DNA of 36,582 bases, from the NCBI GenBank assembly GCA_047605765.1, contig JASGFB010000039.1, positions 1 to 36,582 on the forward strand, given 5' to 3'. Source of the stretch: JBGVSA01 sp047605765 (GTDB taxonomy: Bacteria; Pseudomonadota; Gammaproteobacteria; Burkholderiales; Rhodocyclaceae). The translations under genes were made by a program, and so were the position numbers. Numbering within the stretch: the stretch's first letter is position 1; each line of letters begins with the position of its first letter. Under the pieces are notes generated by a model, which saw only the letters and a program-made list of their open reading frames with translations, made no database searches and was not told where the DNA came from. This document shows, piece by piece, positions 1 to 7,513 of the stretch.

Positions 1-530
1 CCACGCGCGCCGAGATCGCGCGCCACTTCGGCTTCGCTTCGCCCAACGCCGCCGAAAGCCACATCAAGGCGCTGGTGCAGAAAGGCGCCCTGATCCTCGA
101 GGCCGGCGCGGCCCGCGGTCTGCGCCTGGCGGAAGGGCTTGGCATTCCGCTGATCGGGCGGGTCGCCGCCGGTGCGCCGATTCTGGCGCAGGAGCACATC
201 CAGTCGCGCCACCATATCGATCCGGCATTGTTCACGCCGCGCGCCGATTTCCTCCTCCAGGTGCGTGGCGCATCGATGATCAACGCAGGCATCTTCGACG
301 GCGATCTGCTGGCCGTCCACAAGACCCACGATGCGCGGGACGGTCAGATCGTGGTGGCACGCGTCGATGACGACGTCACCGTCAAGCGTTTTGAGCGACG
401 CGCCGGTGGTGTCGTCGCGCTGATCGCCGAAAACCCCGATTACGCTCCCATCCTGGTCGATCCGGACCGGCACCAACTGGCGATCGAAGGGGTCGCCGTG
501 GGCCTGATCCGTGATGGCTTTCCCCGCTGA
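1..530 (+). CDS. lexA: LexA SOS repressor, 3' part (5' end outside window)
   Basis: LexA represses the SOS regulon and cuts itself when stimulated by RecA filaments. The frame is open from the first bases, so the gene starts upstream of the window; about 175 residues are visible. The first visible residues (AEIARHFGF, SPNAAESHIKAL) match the end of the LexA winged-helix DNA-binding domain. The peptidase domain follows. Counting from the Met at base 75, the Ala-Gly cleavage bond is A32-G33 in GRVAAGAP, the nucleophile is S67 in GASMINAG and the general base is K104 in VTVKRF. The spacings of 35 and 37 residues equal those of the E. coli enzyme (A84, S119, K156), so the protein should be autocleavable. 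The promoter and its SOS box lie outside the window. The call is secure. Confidence 0.96.
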   Translation, partial: TRAEIARHFGFASPNAAESHIKALVQKGALILEAGAARGLRLAEGLGIPLIGRVAAGAPILAQEHIQSRHHIDPALFTPRADFLLQVRGASMINAGIFDGDLLAVHKTHDARDGQIVVARVDDDVTVKRFERRAGGVVALIAENPDYAPILVDPDRHQLAIEGVAVGLIRDGFPR

Positions 531-557
531 ACCGCCCCGACGTCTGAGAGAACGATC

Positions 558-776
558 ATGAATGCTTCGCGCCTTTTCGGTTTGCTGTGCCTGGATTCGA
601 AAGCCAGCTTCATTCCCCATGCGCCCGTGCTCGGGCAGGCCACCGCGCGGCGAACACCGGGCAGCACGGTTCCACGCACGACGGTGCGGCCCAGCGCCAT
701 TCTTGAAGTCGTCCATCGCCGTGGACGTAGCTGGGGTTTGCTGGCGTCCTACGAAGAAAAACGCCTCGGGCTGTAA
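558..776 (+). CDS. small hypothetical protein downstream of lexA
   Basis: A 72-residue frame starts 27 bases after the lexA stop and is preceded by a purine-rich stretch (GAGAGAACG) at ribosome-binding distance. It is followed by an intrinsic terminator, so it is probably read with lexA. Third codon positions are mostly G or C, as in the neighbouring genes, which supports coding. The protein is basic (RRTPGS, VHRRGRSWG), has no obvious signal peptide and ends in YEEKRLGL. I do not recognise a family. Position alone suggests possible SOS control. Other frames here are also open and less convincing, so the call is moderate. Confidence 0.45.
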   Translation: MNASRLFGLLCLDSKASFIPHAPVLGQATARRTPGSTVPRTTVRPSAILEVVHRRGRSWGLLASYEEKRLGL

Positions 777-806
777 GCCTCCGCACCGGGGCGGTCAGTG
801 CAGACA

Positions 807-836
807 AGAAAATGGCCCCGTCGGGGCCATTTTTCT
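807..836. terminator. bidirectional intrinsic terminator
   Basis: A 9-bp perfect stem (AATGGCCCC, 811-819, with GGGGCCATT, 823-831) with a 3-base loop has T-rich sequence on the right and A-rich sequence on the left. It can end the rightward lexA unit and the leftward TRAP binding-protein gene. Confidence 0.85.
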
Positions 837-867
837 TGGGGCATGCATGTCGCAGCAGCCGTGACGT

Positions 868-1842
868 CTAGCCCTTGGCGGTCATGATGCGCAGCATGAG
901 GTCGCCGGCGTCGGGCTTGTTGAGGATCGGCTGATAGACCTGGCGCATGCGCGAGATGAACGAGGTCTGGTTCTTCAGGTCGAGGAACCTGACCCCCTGC
1001 TTTTCCAGCTTGCCACGCAAGGTGGCGCTCTGCCGGGCCCACAACTCGCGCATCATGACGGCCGATTCGTGGCCGGCCTGGCGGAAGATCTCCTTTTCGG
1101 CATCCGACAGCCTGGCCCACAACTGCGTGCTCACGATGAGCGCTTCCGGCTGCATGCTGTGGTTGCTGCTCAGGAAGTAGGGCGCGTACTTGTAATGCTC
1201 TTCCTTGGCGTAGGTGAAGATGTCCGTCTCCGCGCCGTCGAGCTGGTTGCCGGTGAAAGCGGCCGGCATGTCCTTGAGCGGCATCATCACCGCCACGCCT
1301 CCCAGTGAATTCACCATCGTGCGCAGCGCTTCACGGTCGGCGATGCGCAGATGCTTGCCTTCGATGTCGGTGGCGTAGCCGTTGGGCTTGGTCTTCAGAT
1401 AGAACGAGCGCGAGCCGCCGTCATACCAGCCGAGGATCAGAAAGCCCTTGGCCGCCAGTTTCTTCTCCAGGCTCTTGCCGAGGTCGCCATCGAGCGCCTT
1501 CATCATGCCGCGCGTGTCCGAGAACATGAACGGTAGCGAGAGTACTTCCATTTCGGGTACCGCTTTGTAGAGCGGCGTATTGCTGATGACGGCCACGTCG
1601 AGCTGCCCCTGATTGAGCAGGGGCAGGGCCTTGTAGATGTCGCCCAGAGTGTCCTTGGTCTGGATCTGTCCTTCGAACTTGCCGTTGGTCTTGGCCTTGA
1701 CGGTGTCCATGAACAGCTTGAGGCCCTGATGCGAGGGAAATTCTTCGCTGCCCTGGACCCAGGCCTTGAGCGGTTCGGCATGTGCCCAAGCAGTGAGCCC
1801 CAGGCCCAACAGGGCCGCCGCCATCCAATGTCGCACGTTCAT
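868..1842 (-). CDS. TRAP transporter solute-binding protein (DctP family), orphan
   Basis: This is a periplasmic DctP-family binding protein that should deliver a carboxylate-type solute to a TRAP membrane pair. The chosen start gives 324 residues, close to the family norm. It has GGGAGAG upstream and opens with a Sec signal peptide (MNVRHWMAAALLGLGLTAWA, cleavage near HA-EPL). The longest open frame starts further upstream, but that extension has no signal peptide. Family marks include LPFMFSDT (103-110) and the ligand-carboxylate Arg R166 in KHLRIADR. No dctQ or dctM gene adjoins it on this strand; the nearest pair is in the divergent operon about 1.9 kb away. The ligand cannot be read from sequence. 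Confidence 0.9.
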   Translation of the reverse strand: MNVRHWMAAALLGLGLTAWAHAEPLKAWVQGSEEFPSHQGLKLFMDTVKAKTNGKFEGQIQTKDTLGDIYKALPLLNQGQLDVAVISNTPLYKAVPEMEVLSLPFMFSDTRGMMKALDGDLGKSLEKKLAAKGFLILGWYDGGSRSFYLKTKPNGYATDIEGKHLRIADREALRTMVNSLGGVAVMMPLKDMPAAFTGNQLDGAETDIFTYAKEEHYKYAPYFLSSNHSMQPEALIVSTQLWARLSDAEKEIFRQAGHESAVMMRELWARQSATLRGKLEKQGVRFLDLKNQTSFISRMRQVYQPILNKPDAGDLMLRIMTAKG

Positions 1843-1866
1843 CAATTGCTCTCCCAGTAAAACGTG

Positions 1867-1888
1867 TTCACGCACGCCTTTGCGTGAA
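1867..1888. promoter_or_regulatory. perfect dyad upstream of the leftward TRAP gene
   Basis: TTCACGCA (1867-1874) and TGCGTGAA (1881-1888) are exact inverted repeats separated by 6 bases, 24 bases before the start codon at 1842. It could be a repressor operator or a leader hairpin. No regulator gene adjoins it. Confidence 0.45.
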
Positions 1889-2040
1889 GGTGAGGCAAGG
1901 ATAGCGGCAGGTGAGTTAAACGTTTTCCTGATTCCCGCCGAACGGCACCACGGGACGGCCGTGCGTCGGCCTGGGCGTCCGACACCCATGGCGCTCCGCT
2001 CACTGGTTTGTGGAAATGCTTTCACGAATATATCTACGGA

Positions 2041-2081
2041 TTTAAATAATGCTGCCAAATATATATGGCGCAATATTTAAA
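2041..2081. promoter_or_regulatory. long AT-rich imperfect dyad
   Basis: Bases 2041-2052 (TTTAAATAATGC) pair with 2070-2081 with one mismatch. After a one-base bulge, GCCA (2054-2057) pairs with TGGC (2066-2069). It lies about 200 bases upstream of the leftward TRAP gene. Function unknown; part of the symmetry may reflect low complexity. Confidence 0.3.
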
Positions 2082-2269
2082 CAAGAGGCCGCTTATAGCG
2101 CGATCAGGCGTTTTGAATAAGAGGGCGGGCCTTAAACATTGTGTCGTGATAAATAAATTCTGGCCTATATCAAAAGTTTTCAATGTGACCGGGAACGAAG
2201 CGTTTCGGAAATGTTGTCTGTGAGAAAACTCTGAGGCAGCATGCGCAAAAAACAAATGGAGACATTTAA

Positions 2270-2659
2270 ATGCTGCTGGCTGCACCGATTTCAAGCGCTG
2301 GTTGTTCAACCGAAATGACGCTTGGCGGTGAGCAGTCGGAATCCATTTGCACGAATCGGCCGGAAATCCTTGCTGGGCAAGCTTTTTGGGCGATGCGCGC
2401 GAACCAGTCATTCTCTACATATAATGCGATCGGCATTGAATGCCGAATGGCAGAAAAGCATTTATATGAAATAAATACGGGCGAATGGATGGCTTGCAAA
2501 TCAATTTGCAAGCATGGATCCGGTTTGTTTTATTCAAATGCACGGATGACGCCGTCGGCTGGTGTGGTGGTGAATGGTTTTCCTCAAAACAAGAAGGCGC
2601 AATCGGATGCGTTTAATCCGTTTCAACAAATGCGCACTCCACGTCGGGCTTTGTCCTGA
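2270..2659 (+). CDS. candidate small gene upstream of dctP, unknown
   Basis: A 129-residue frame has a well-placed SD (GGAGA, 2258-2262, 7 bases before the ATG) and ends 66 bases before the dctP start, so it could be read with the TRAP operon. Against it: third positions are only about evenly GC and AT, unlike the strong GC bias of all neighbours; the 2492-2513 dyad lies inside it; and an 81-residue frame overlaps on the other strand. The product has no recognisable domain, membrane segment or clear signal peptide. It may be an acquired orphan or a chance open frame. Confidence 0.3.
   Translation: MLLAAPISSAGCSTEMTLGGEQSESICTNRPEILAGQAFWAMRANQSFSTYNAIGIECRMAEKHLYEINTGEWMACKSICKHGSGLFYSNARMTPSAGVVVNGFPQNKKAQSDAFNPFQQMRTPRRALS
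2492..2513. promoter_or_regulatory. perfect 10-2-10 palindrome upstream of dctPQM
   Basis: GCTTGCAAAT and ATTTGCAAGC are exact inverted repeats with a CA spacer. The site is centred about 220 bases before the dctP start. Its length and symmetry suit a dimeric regulator. Confidence 0.45.
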
Positions 2660-2725
2660 TTTTCATTCATCCAAATAGAGTTTTGGTGGCGCGAGCTGCC
2701 CTTAGTGTGTCCAGGAGATTTATCA

Positions 2726-3712
2726 ATGAAGTTCAAAGTCAATCAGTTAGTCGGCGTTTTGATGGGCAGCGTGCTGGCCGTCTCGGCAACCACCGGTATG
2801 GCGCGTACCTTCCGTTCGGCGGACGTCCATGCCAAGGACTACCCGACCAACATGGCCGTTGTGCACATGGGTGAAGATCTTTCGAAGGCCACGGGTGGCA
2901 AGGACGTCATCAAGGTGTTCGGCGACAGCGCGCTGGGTTCGGAAACCGACGTCGTGCAACAGGTCAAGATCGGCGCCATCGACATGGTGCGCGTCTCCAC
3001 CGCGACCTTCCACGGCATCGTGCCGGAATCGCTGATCCCGTCGCTGCCGTTCATGTTCCGCGACATCGATCACTTCCGTAAGGTCATCTACGGCCCGATC
3101 GGCGACAAGATCCTGGCCTCGTTCGACAAGGCTGGTTTCGTCGCGCTGTGCATGTACGAAGCGGGTGCCCGTTCGGTCTACGCCAAGAAGCCGGTCCACA
3201 CCGTGGCCGACATGAAGGGCATGAAGATCCGCGTGCAGCCCTCCGATCTGTCGGTGAGCATGACCGAAGCGCTGGGCGCATCGCCGACCCCGATGCCGAT
3301 GGCCGAGGTCTACACCGGCCTGAAGACCGGTCTGGTCGACGCCGCCGAGAACAACTACCCGTCGTACGACGAAGCCAAGCACTTCGAATCGGCGCCGGTG
3401 TTCTCCGAAACGATGCACATGATGACGCCTGAAGTGCTGGTGTTCTCCAAGAAGATCTGGGACACGCTGCCCCCGCAAGAGCAAGCCGCTCTGCGCAAGG
3501 CCGCCAAGGACTCCGTGCCTTACTACGTCAAGCTCTGGGAAGCCAAGGAAGCGCAATCGAAGGCTGCCGTGGTCAAGGGCGGCGCCAAGATCGTGCCGGC
3601 GTCCGAAATCGACAAGAAGGCTTTCGTCGCGGCTGAAAAGCCGGTGTGGGACAAGTTCGCCAATACGCCTGCTCTGAAGACACTGGTGCAAGACATCCAG
3701 AACACCAAGTAA
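2726..3712 (+). CDS. dctP: TRAP transporter solute-binding protein DctP
   Basis: Periplasmic binding protein of a tripartite ATP-independent transporter, 328 residues. The start is set by AGGAGA seven bases upstream and by the signal peptide that begins MKFKVNQLVGVLMG, with cleavage near GMA-RTF. An upstream in-frame start lacks both. Family features are LPFMF (107-111), the carboxylate-binding Arg R169 in MKIRVQ, and the VDAAENNYPSY segment (204-214) that lines the pocket in this family. It heads an operon with dctQ and dctM, so solute, small membrane and large membrane subunits are all present. The pocket is compatible with a sugar acid or a dicarboxylate, but I cannot decide between them. 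Confidence 0.95.
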   Translation: MKFKVNQLVGVLMGSVLAVSATTGMARTFRSADVHAKDYPTNMAVVHMGEDLSKATGGKDVIKVFGDSALGSETDVVQQVKIGAIDMVRVSTATFHGIVPESLIPSLPFMFRDIDHFRKVIYGPIGDKILASFDKAGFVALCMYEAGARSVYAKKPVHTVADMKGMKIRVQPSDLSVSMTEALGASPTPMPMAEVYTGLKTGLVDAAENNYPSYDEAKHFESAPVFSETMHMMTPEVLVFSKKIWDTLPPQEQAALRKAAKDSVPYYVKLWEAKEAQSKAAVVKGGAKIVPASEIDKKAFVAAEKPVWDKFANTPALKTLVQDIQNTK

Positions 3713-3783
3713 TTCCAGCATCAACCCCTGCTGGCGGCCATGCCGGGCGCATACGCTCGGCATGGCCGTCTCTGAGGACCGTC

Positions 3784-4278
3784 ATGAATATCCTTACTGC
3801 AGTCAATTCCCGGCTGTCCCGCTGGGCGATGTATATCGCCTGCGTGTGCCTGGCCGGACTTGTTCTGATCGTCGATTACGCTGTCGTCATGCGCTACGTC
3901 TTCAATGACGCACCCCCCTTCGTGGAACAGGTCGCGCTGTTGCTGGTGATCTCCGTTTCCATGTTTGGCGCATCCGCTGGTGTACGCGATGCCGGCCACA
4001 TCGGCCTCGATTCGCTGGTGTCCAAACTGCCGAAGGGCGCTCAGTCGGTGTGCGCGCTGCTGGTCGGTGTCATCACGATTACCTTCGCCGTTTTCCTGTT
4101 CGCCTGTGGCATCGTCATGGCGCAGGAAACCATCGATCACACGATCCCCACCCTTGGGATCTCGGAAGCCTATCGCTTCCTGCCGCCCGTCATCGCCGGT
4201 GTCTTGATGCTGCTGTTCTCGCTTGAACACATCGTGGCGATCTTTACCAAGAAGAAGGTAGTTCCATCATGGCATTGA
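3784..4278 (+). CDS. dctQ: TRAP transporter small membrane subunit DctQ
   Basis: The small integral membrane subunit, 164 residues with four predicted membrane segments, pairs with DctM to form the Na+-driven transporter core. The start is the ATG with GAGGA five bases upstream, giving MNILTAVNSRLSRW as a cytoplasmic lead into the first helix; a longer frame reaches back into dctP and is not needed. It carries the family's VMRYVFN segment after helix 1. It lies 71 bases after dctP, and its last 10 bases overlap the dctM start, so the two membrane subunits are translationally coupled. Confidence 0.94.
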   Translation: MNILTAVNSRLSRWAMYIACVCLAGLVLIVDYAVVMRYVFNDAPPFVEQVALLLVISVSMFGASAGVRDAGHIGLDSLVSKLPKGAQSVCALLVGVITITFAVFLFACGIVMAQETIDHTIPTLGISEAYRFLPPVIAGVLMLLFSLEHIVAIFTKKKVVPSWH

Positions 4279-5621
4279 CCGTCCTGTGTCTGAGTTTTCT
4301 GGTCTTCCTGCTGCTCGGCGTACCGGTTGCCATCGGTATCGGTCTGAGCTGCGTGATGACCTTCCTGGTCGAAGGCCTGCCGATGTCGACCGCCCTGCAG
4401 ATGATGATCTCGGGGATGAACGCGTTTTCGTTCCTCGCCATCCCGTTCTTCATCTTCTCCGGTGAGTTGATGCTGCACGGCGGTATCGCCGACAAGATCG
4501 TGGTCTTTGCCCGTAGCCTCGTCGGCCACTGGCGCGGCGGCCTCGGTCTGGCCAACGTGATCGCGTGTACCTTCTTCGGTGGTGTGTCGGGTTCCCCCGT
4601 TGCCGATACGTCGGCCATGGGCGGCGTGATGATCCCCATCATGAAGCGCGAGGGCTACGGCGCCGACTACGCGGTGAACGTGACGACGCACGCGTCGTTG
4701 TCGGGCGCGCTGATGCCGACCTCCCACAACATGATCATCTATGCCTTCGCTGCCCAGGCTGCGTCGGGCGTGATCAATGGTCATGAGATCAAGGGCGTGT
4801 CGATCGGCGATCTGATGTTCGCGGGTCTGGTGCCGGTGTTCTGGATCATGGTCTGCATGCTGGCCGCCGCCTACTGGCAAGCGGTCAAGTATGGTTACCC
4901 GAAGCGTGCCGACGGCACCTCGATGGTCGAGAAGTTCCCGGGCTGGAACGCGGTGCTGCGCTCGTTCATCGCTGCCGTTCCTGGCTTCATGGTGGTGGCC
5001 ATCATTCTGGTCGCGGTCATGAAGGGGATTGCCACGGCGACCGAGTCCGCCGGTATCGCAGTGACCTATTCGCTGCTGCTGACGGGGCTGGTGTACCGCA
5101 CGCTCGATCGCAAGAAGCTGCTCAAGGCGTTGGCCAAGGCTTCGAAGACGACGGGGGTGATCCTGCTGCTGATCGGCGTGTCCAACATGCTGCGCTGGCA
5201 ACTGGCTTACCTGGAAATCCCCGATGCGATCGAAGCGGCGCTGCTGTCGGCGACGCACACGCCCTGGATCATGCTGTTGTACATCAACATCATCCAGGTC
5301 GTGCTGGGCATCTTCCTCGACATGGCTGCGCACATCCTGATCACGACGCCGCTGTTCATGCCGCTGGCCATCCAGATGGGTGTCGGCCCGGTGCAGTTCG
5401 GCATGATGCTGCTGCTCAACTGCGCGCTCGGCCTGGTGCACCCGCCGGTCGGAACCGTGCAGTTCGTCGGTTGCGCCATCGGTGAAGTGTCGATCGGCGA
5501 AGTGATGAAGACGGTGTGGCCGTACTACCTCGCCATCTGGACGGCGATTCAGTTCGTGACCTACATACCGAGCTTCTCGACGTGGCTGCCCACTCTCATC
5601 ACGGGCCACGTGGTGATGTAG
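4269..5621 (+). CDS. dctM: TRAP transporter large permease DctM
   Basis: The large permease subunit, 450 residues and fully hydrophobic with about 12 membrane segments, carries the transport pathway and belongs to the ion transporter superfamily. Recognisable marks are the N-terminal LLGVPVAIGIGL, the FFGGVSGSPVADTSAMG segment (discontinuous-helix and cation-site region) and HPPVGTVQFV near the C terminus. The length is normal for the family. Its ATG overlaps the end of dctQ. It is the last gene of the operon; a long hairpin follows. Confidence 0.95.
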   Translation: MALTVLCLSFLVFLLLGVPVAIGIGLSCVMTFLVEGLPMSTALQMMISGMNAFSFLAIPFFIFSGELMLHGGIADKIVVFARSLVGHWRGGLGLANVIACTFFGGVSGSPVADTSAMGGVMIPIMKREGYGADYAVNVTTHASLSGALMPTSHNMIIYAFAAQAASGVINGHEIKGVSIGDLMFAGLVPVFWIMVCMLAAAYWQAVKYGYPKRADGTSMVEKFPGWNAVLRSFIAAVPGFMVVAIILVAVMKGIATATESAGIAVTYSLLLTGLVYRTLDRKKLLKALAKASKTTGVILLLIGVSNMLRWQLAYLEIPDAIEAALLSATHTPWIMLLYINIIQVVLGIFLDMAAHILITTPLFMPLAIQMGVGPVQFGMMLLLNCALGLVHPPVGTVQFVGCAIGEVSIGEVMKTVWPYYLAIWTAIQFVTYIPSFSTWLPTLITGHVVM

Positions 5622-5650
5622 TGATGTAGCGAAATCCTGCGCGTCGAGCA

Positions 5651-5692
5651 AAGGAAAACGGCCGGTGGATCCCACGATCCACCGGCCGTTGT
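5651..5692. terminator. long hairpin between convergent dctM and yihY-like genes
   Basis: A 15-bp perfect stem (5657-5671 with 5676-5690, loop CCAC). Read leftward it is followed by TTTTCC, so it terminates the yihY-like gene well. On the rightward side the T run is weak. Confidence 0.75.
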
Positions 5693-5730
5693 CATATGTG
5701 CCGCCGGCGTGCCTGCTCTCGGCGCGGCGC

Positions 5731-6654
5731 CTACGGCACCGGGGTCGGTGTGCTCGGCGCCGGTGGGGCATCGCGCATGATCGCCATGCGTGCCGCCTTG
5801 TGCGTTTCGGCCAGGCGCGTCTGCTCGCGGAACAGCATGTGGGTGACCTCGGCGCCGAACAACACGATCATCGACACGTAGTAGATCCATGCCAGCAGGA
5901 TCGCCAGCGAACCGGCCGCGCCGAATGTCGAGCCAATGGCCCCGGCGCCCAGGTACAGGCCGACCGCCCACTTGCCCATCGTAAACAGCAGGGCCGTGAC
6001 GAAGGCTCCGCCGGCCAGGGTGCGCCACGACAGGCGCACCGGTGCCAGCAGACGGAACATCAGGCCGAACAGCGCGGTAAGGAAGATCAGCGAGAAGGCG
6101 GCTTCCAGCAACGAGGCCGCGCGCAGCCACTCGCCGACCCAGCTCGTGAGGTACCTGCTGGCGGCCACGATGGCGGCGCTGGCGATCAGCGAAACGATCA
6201 GCAGGAAACCCACGCCGACCACGATGGCCAGGCCACGCAGCCGGCCCATGACGAGTGAGAAGAAGGCGTTGCGGTACTTGCGCTGGGCCTCGAAGATGCG
6301 CTCGAAAGCGTAGTCCAGTTCCATGAACAGCCCGGTGGCCCCGAGCAATACGCCGAAGATCCCGATCAGCGAAGCCTTGAGGCTGTGGCCCGAGATGTAG
6401 CTGGCCTGGATCATGCGCTGGATGAGACTGGCGCCGTCGGTGCCAATGAGACCGGCCAGTTCCTGCAGTACGCGGCCTTCCACCGCGTCGCGGCCGAACA
6501 CGATGCCCGAGATCGACAGAGCGATGACCAGAATCGGCGCCAGCGAGAAGATCGCGTAGTAGGCGAGGGCGGCGCCGATGCTCGTGCAACGGTGGTCCGA
6601 CCACGATACCGCCGCTTGGTAGACGATCCGGCCGATGGACTTGAGCGCGTGCAT
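5731..6654 (-). CDS. YihY/virulence factor BrkB family membrane protein
   Basis: Integral inner-membrane protein of the YihY/BrkB family, once mis-assigned as RNase BN; its molecular role is not settled. The start used (MHALKSIGRIVYQ) has a strong AGGAGA six bases upstream and gives 307 residues with about six membrane helices. Longer in-frame starts would overlap the divergent gene at 6758. Family signatures are AALAYYAIFSLAPILV after the first amphipathic segment and GSLAILLAWIYYVSMIVLFG near the end. The C-terminal tail is hydrophilic and Pro/Ala-rich. Confidence 0.9.
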   Translation of the reverse strand: MHALKSIGRIVYQAAVSWSDHRCTSIGAALAYYAIFSLAPILVIALSISGIVFGRDAVEGRVLQELAGLIGTDGASLIQRMIQASYISGHSLKASLIGIFGVLLGATGLFMELDYAFERIFEAQRKYRNAFFSLVMGRLRGLAIVVGVGFLLIVSLIASAAIVAASRYLTSWVGEWLRAASLLEAAFSLIFLTALFGLMFRLLAPVRLSWRTLAGGAFVTALLFTMGKWAVGLYLGAGAIGSTFGAAGSLAILLAWIYYVSMIVLFGAEVTHMLFREQTRLAETHKAARMAIMRDAPPAPSTPTPVP

Positions 6655-6757
6655 GACGATTCTCCTGGCATGTTGCCGCATGGGCCGATGCTCGCCGATC
6701 GGCACAGGGTGGTCCATCGGCGTTGTCCTACGCGGCGGCGGCGGCCACAATAGGGTG

Positions 6758-7360
6758 ATGAATTTTCTGGCGCACACCTACCTGGCGGGGCCGCACGAGG
6801 ATGCTCGCCTCGGCGGCCTGCTGGGCGACTTCGTCAAAGGGCCGCTCGACGGTCCGACCCTGGCGCATCTGCCGGCGTCCGTGCGGGCCGGCATCGGCCT
6901 GCATCGCCATATCGACAGCTATCTGGATACCCTGCCGGCCTTCGTTGCCAGCCGGGCCCGCGTCGCGGCGCGTTACCGGCGCGTGGCCGGCATCATGATC
7001 GACGTGTTCTACGATCATTTCCTGGCGCGCCATTGGGCGCGCTTCAGCGATGAGCCGCTGGAGGACTTCGCCGCCGGCGTCTATGACATGCTCGATGCGC
7101 GCGCCGATCTGCTGCCCCCCACATTGGCACGCCTGCGCCATTACATGCGCGAGGACGACTGGCTGGTGTCCTATCGCGACCTCGAAACGCCCGGCGCGGT
7201 GCTGGCACGCATGGCGCGGCGTCTGTCGCGCCCCGATCTGTTGGCGGGGGCAGGAGGCGAACTTGAGTCCCACTATGCGGGACTTGAGGCCGATTTCTTT
7301 GCCGCGATGGCCGATCTGACCCCCGAAACCACCCTCTGGCGGCGCCAGGCCGGCCTGTAA
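6758..7360 (+). CDS. acpH: acyl carrier protein phosphodiesterase (DUF479)
   Basis: AcpH removes the 4'-phosphopantetheine arm from acyl carrier protein; it is a metal-dependent HD-like hydrolase. The 200-residue product has the family layout: MNFLAHTYLA, D24 in LLGDFVKG, H49-R50-H51-I52-D53 in GLHRHIDSYLD, and the metal-binding pair D86-H87 in FYDHFLARHW. The ATG at 6758 is chosen because it starts exactly at the conserved MNFLAH and has AGGGTG before it. The gene stands alone and is divergent from the yihY-like gene. Confidence 0.9.
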   Translation: MNFLAHTYLAGPHEDARLGGLLGDFVKGPLDGPTLAHLPASVRAGIGLHRHIDSYLDTLPAFVASRARVAARYRRVAGIMIDVFYDHFLARHWARFSDEPLEDFAAGVYDMLDARADLLPPTLARLRHYMREDDWLVSYRDLETPGAVLARMARRLSRPDLLAGAGGELESHYAGLEADFFAAMADLTPETTLWRRQAGL

Positions 7361-7513
7361 CAGACTGACAAATCTTGCACGGAACACAGTGTGGTGGAAG
7401 TGGCAAAATCCGCTTCACTGATCGCCATGCCGATACATATTGCGATGCACAAACGGTCGTTTGTCGACTAAGCTGGCAGCTCGGAATAAGCAATTTCCTA
7501 ACCCCGAAGACAG

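Larger units (their letters stand above)
1843..2725. other. 883-base spacer between divergent TRAP genes, AT-richer in the middle
   Basis: This is the regulatory region of two divergent TRAP binding-protein genes. From about 2000 to 2650 it is visibly AT-richer than any other long stretch of the window. It holds three unrelated dyads (1867-1888, 2041-2081, 2492-2513) and one candidate small gene (2270-2659). I found no convincing sigma-70 or sigma-54 promoter. The composition could mean an acquired segment or simply an extended regulatory region. Confidence 0.6.

Noticed and set aside
2683..2700. Possible sigma-54 promoter before dctP (TGGCGCGAGCTGCC)
   Set aside because: The GG and GC elements are not ten bases apart as required, so the match fails.
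2747..3763. 338-codon minus-strand frame opposite dctP
   Set aside because: His/Arg/Asp-rich antisense frame; dctP has signal peptide, SD and binding motifs.
4170..5771. 533-codon open frame on the minus strand opposite dctM
   Set aside because: It is rich in His, Arg, Asp and Gln with no domain, and dctM on the other strand has full family similarity. Long antisense frames are expected at this GC content.
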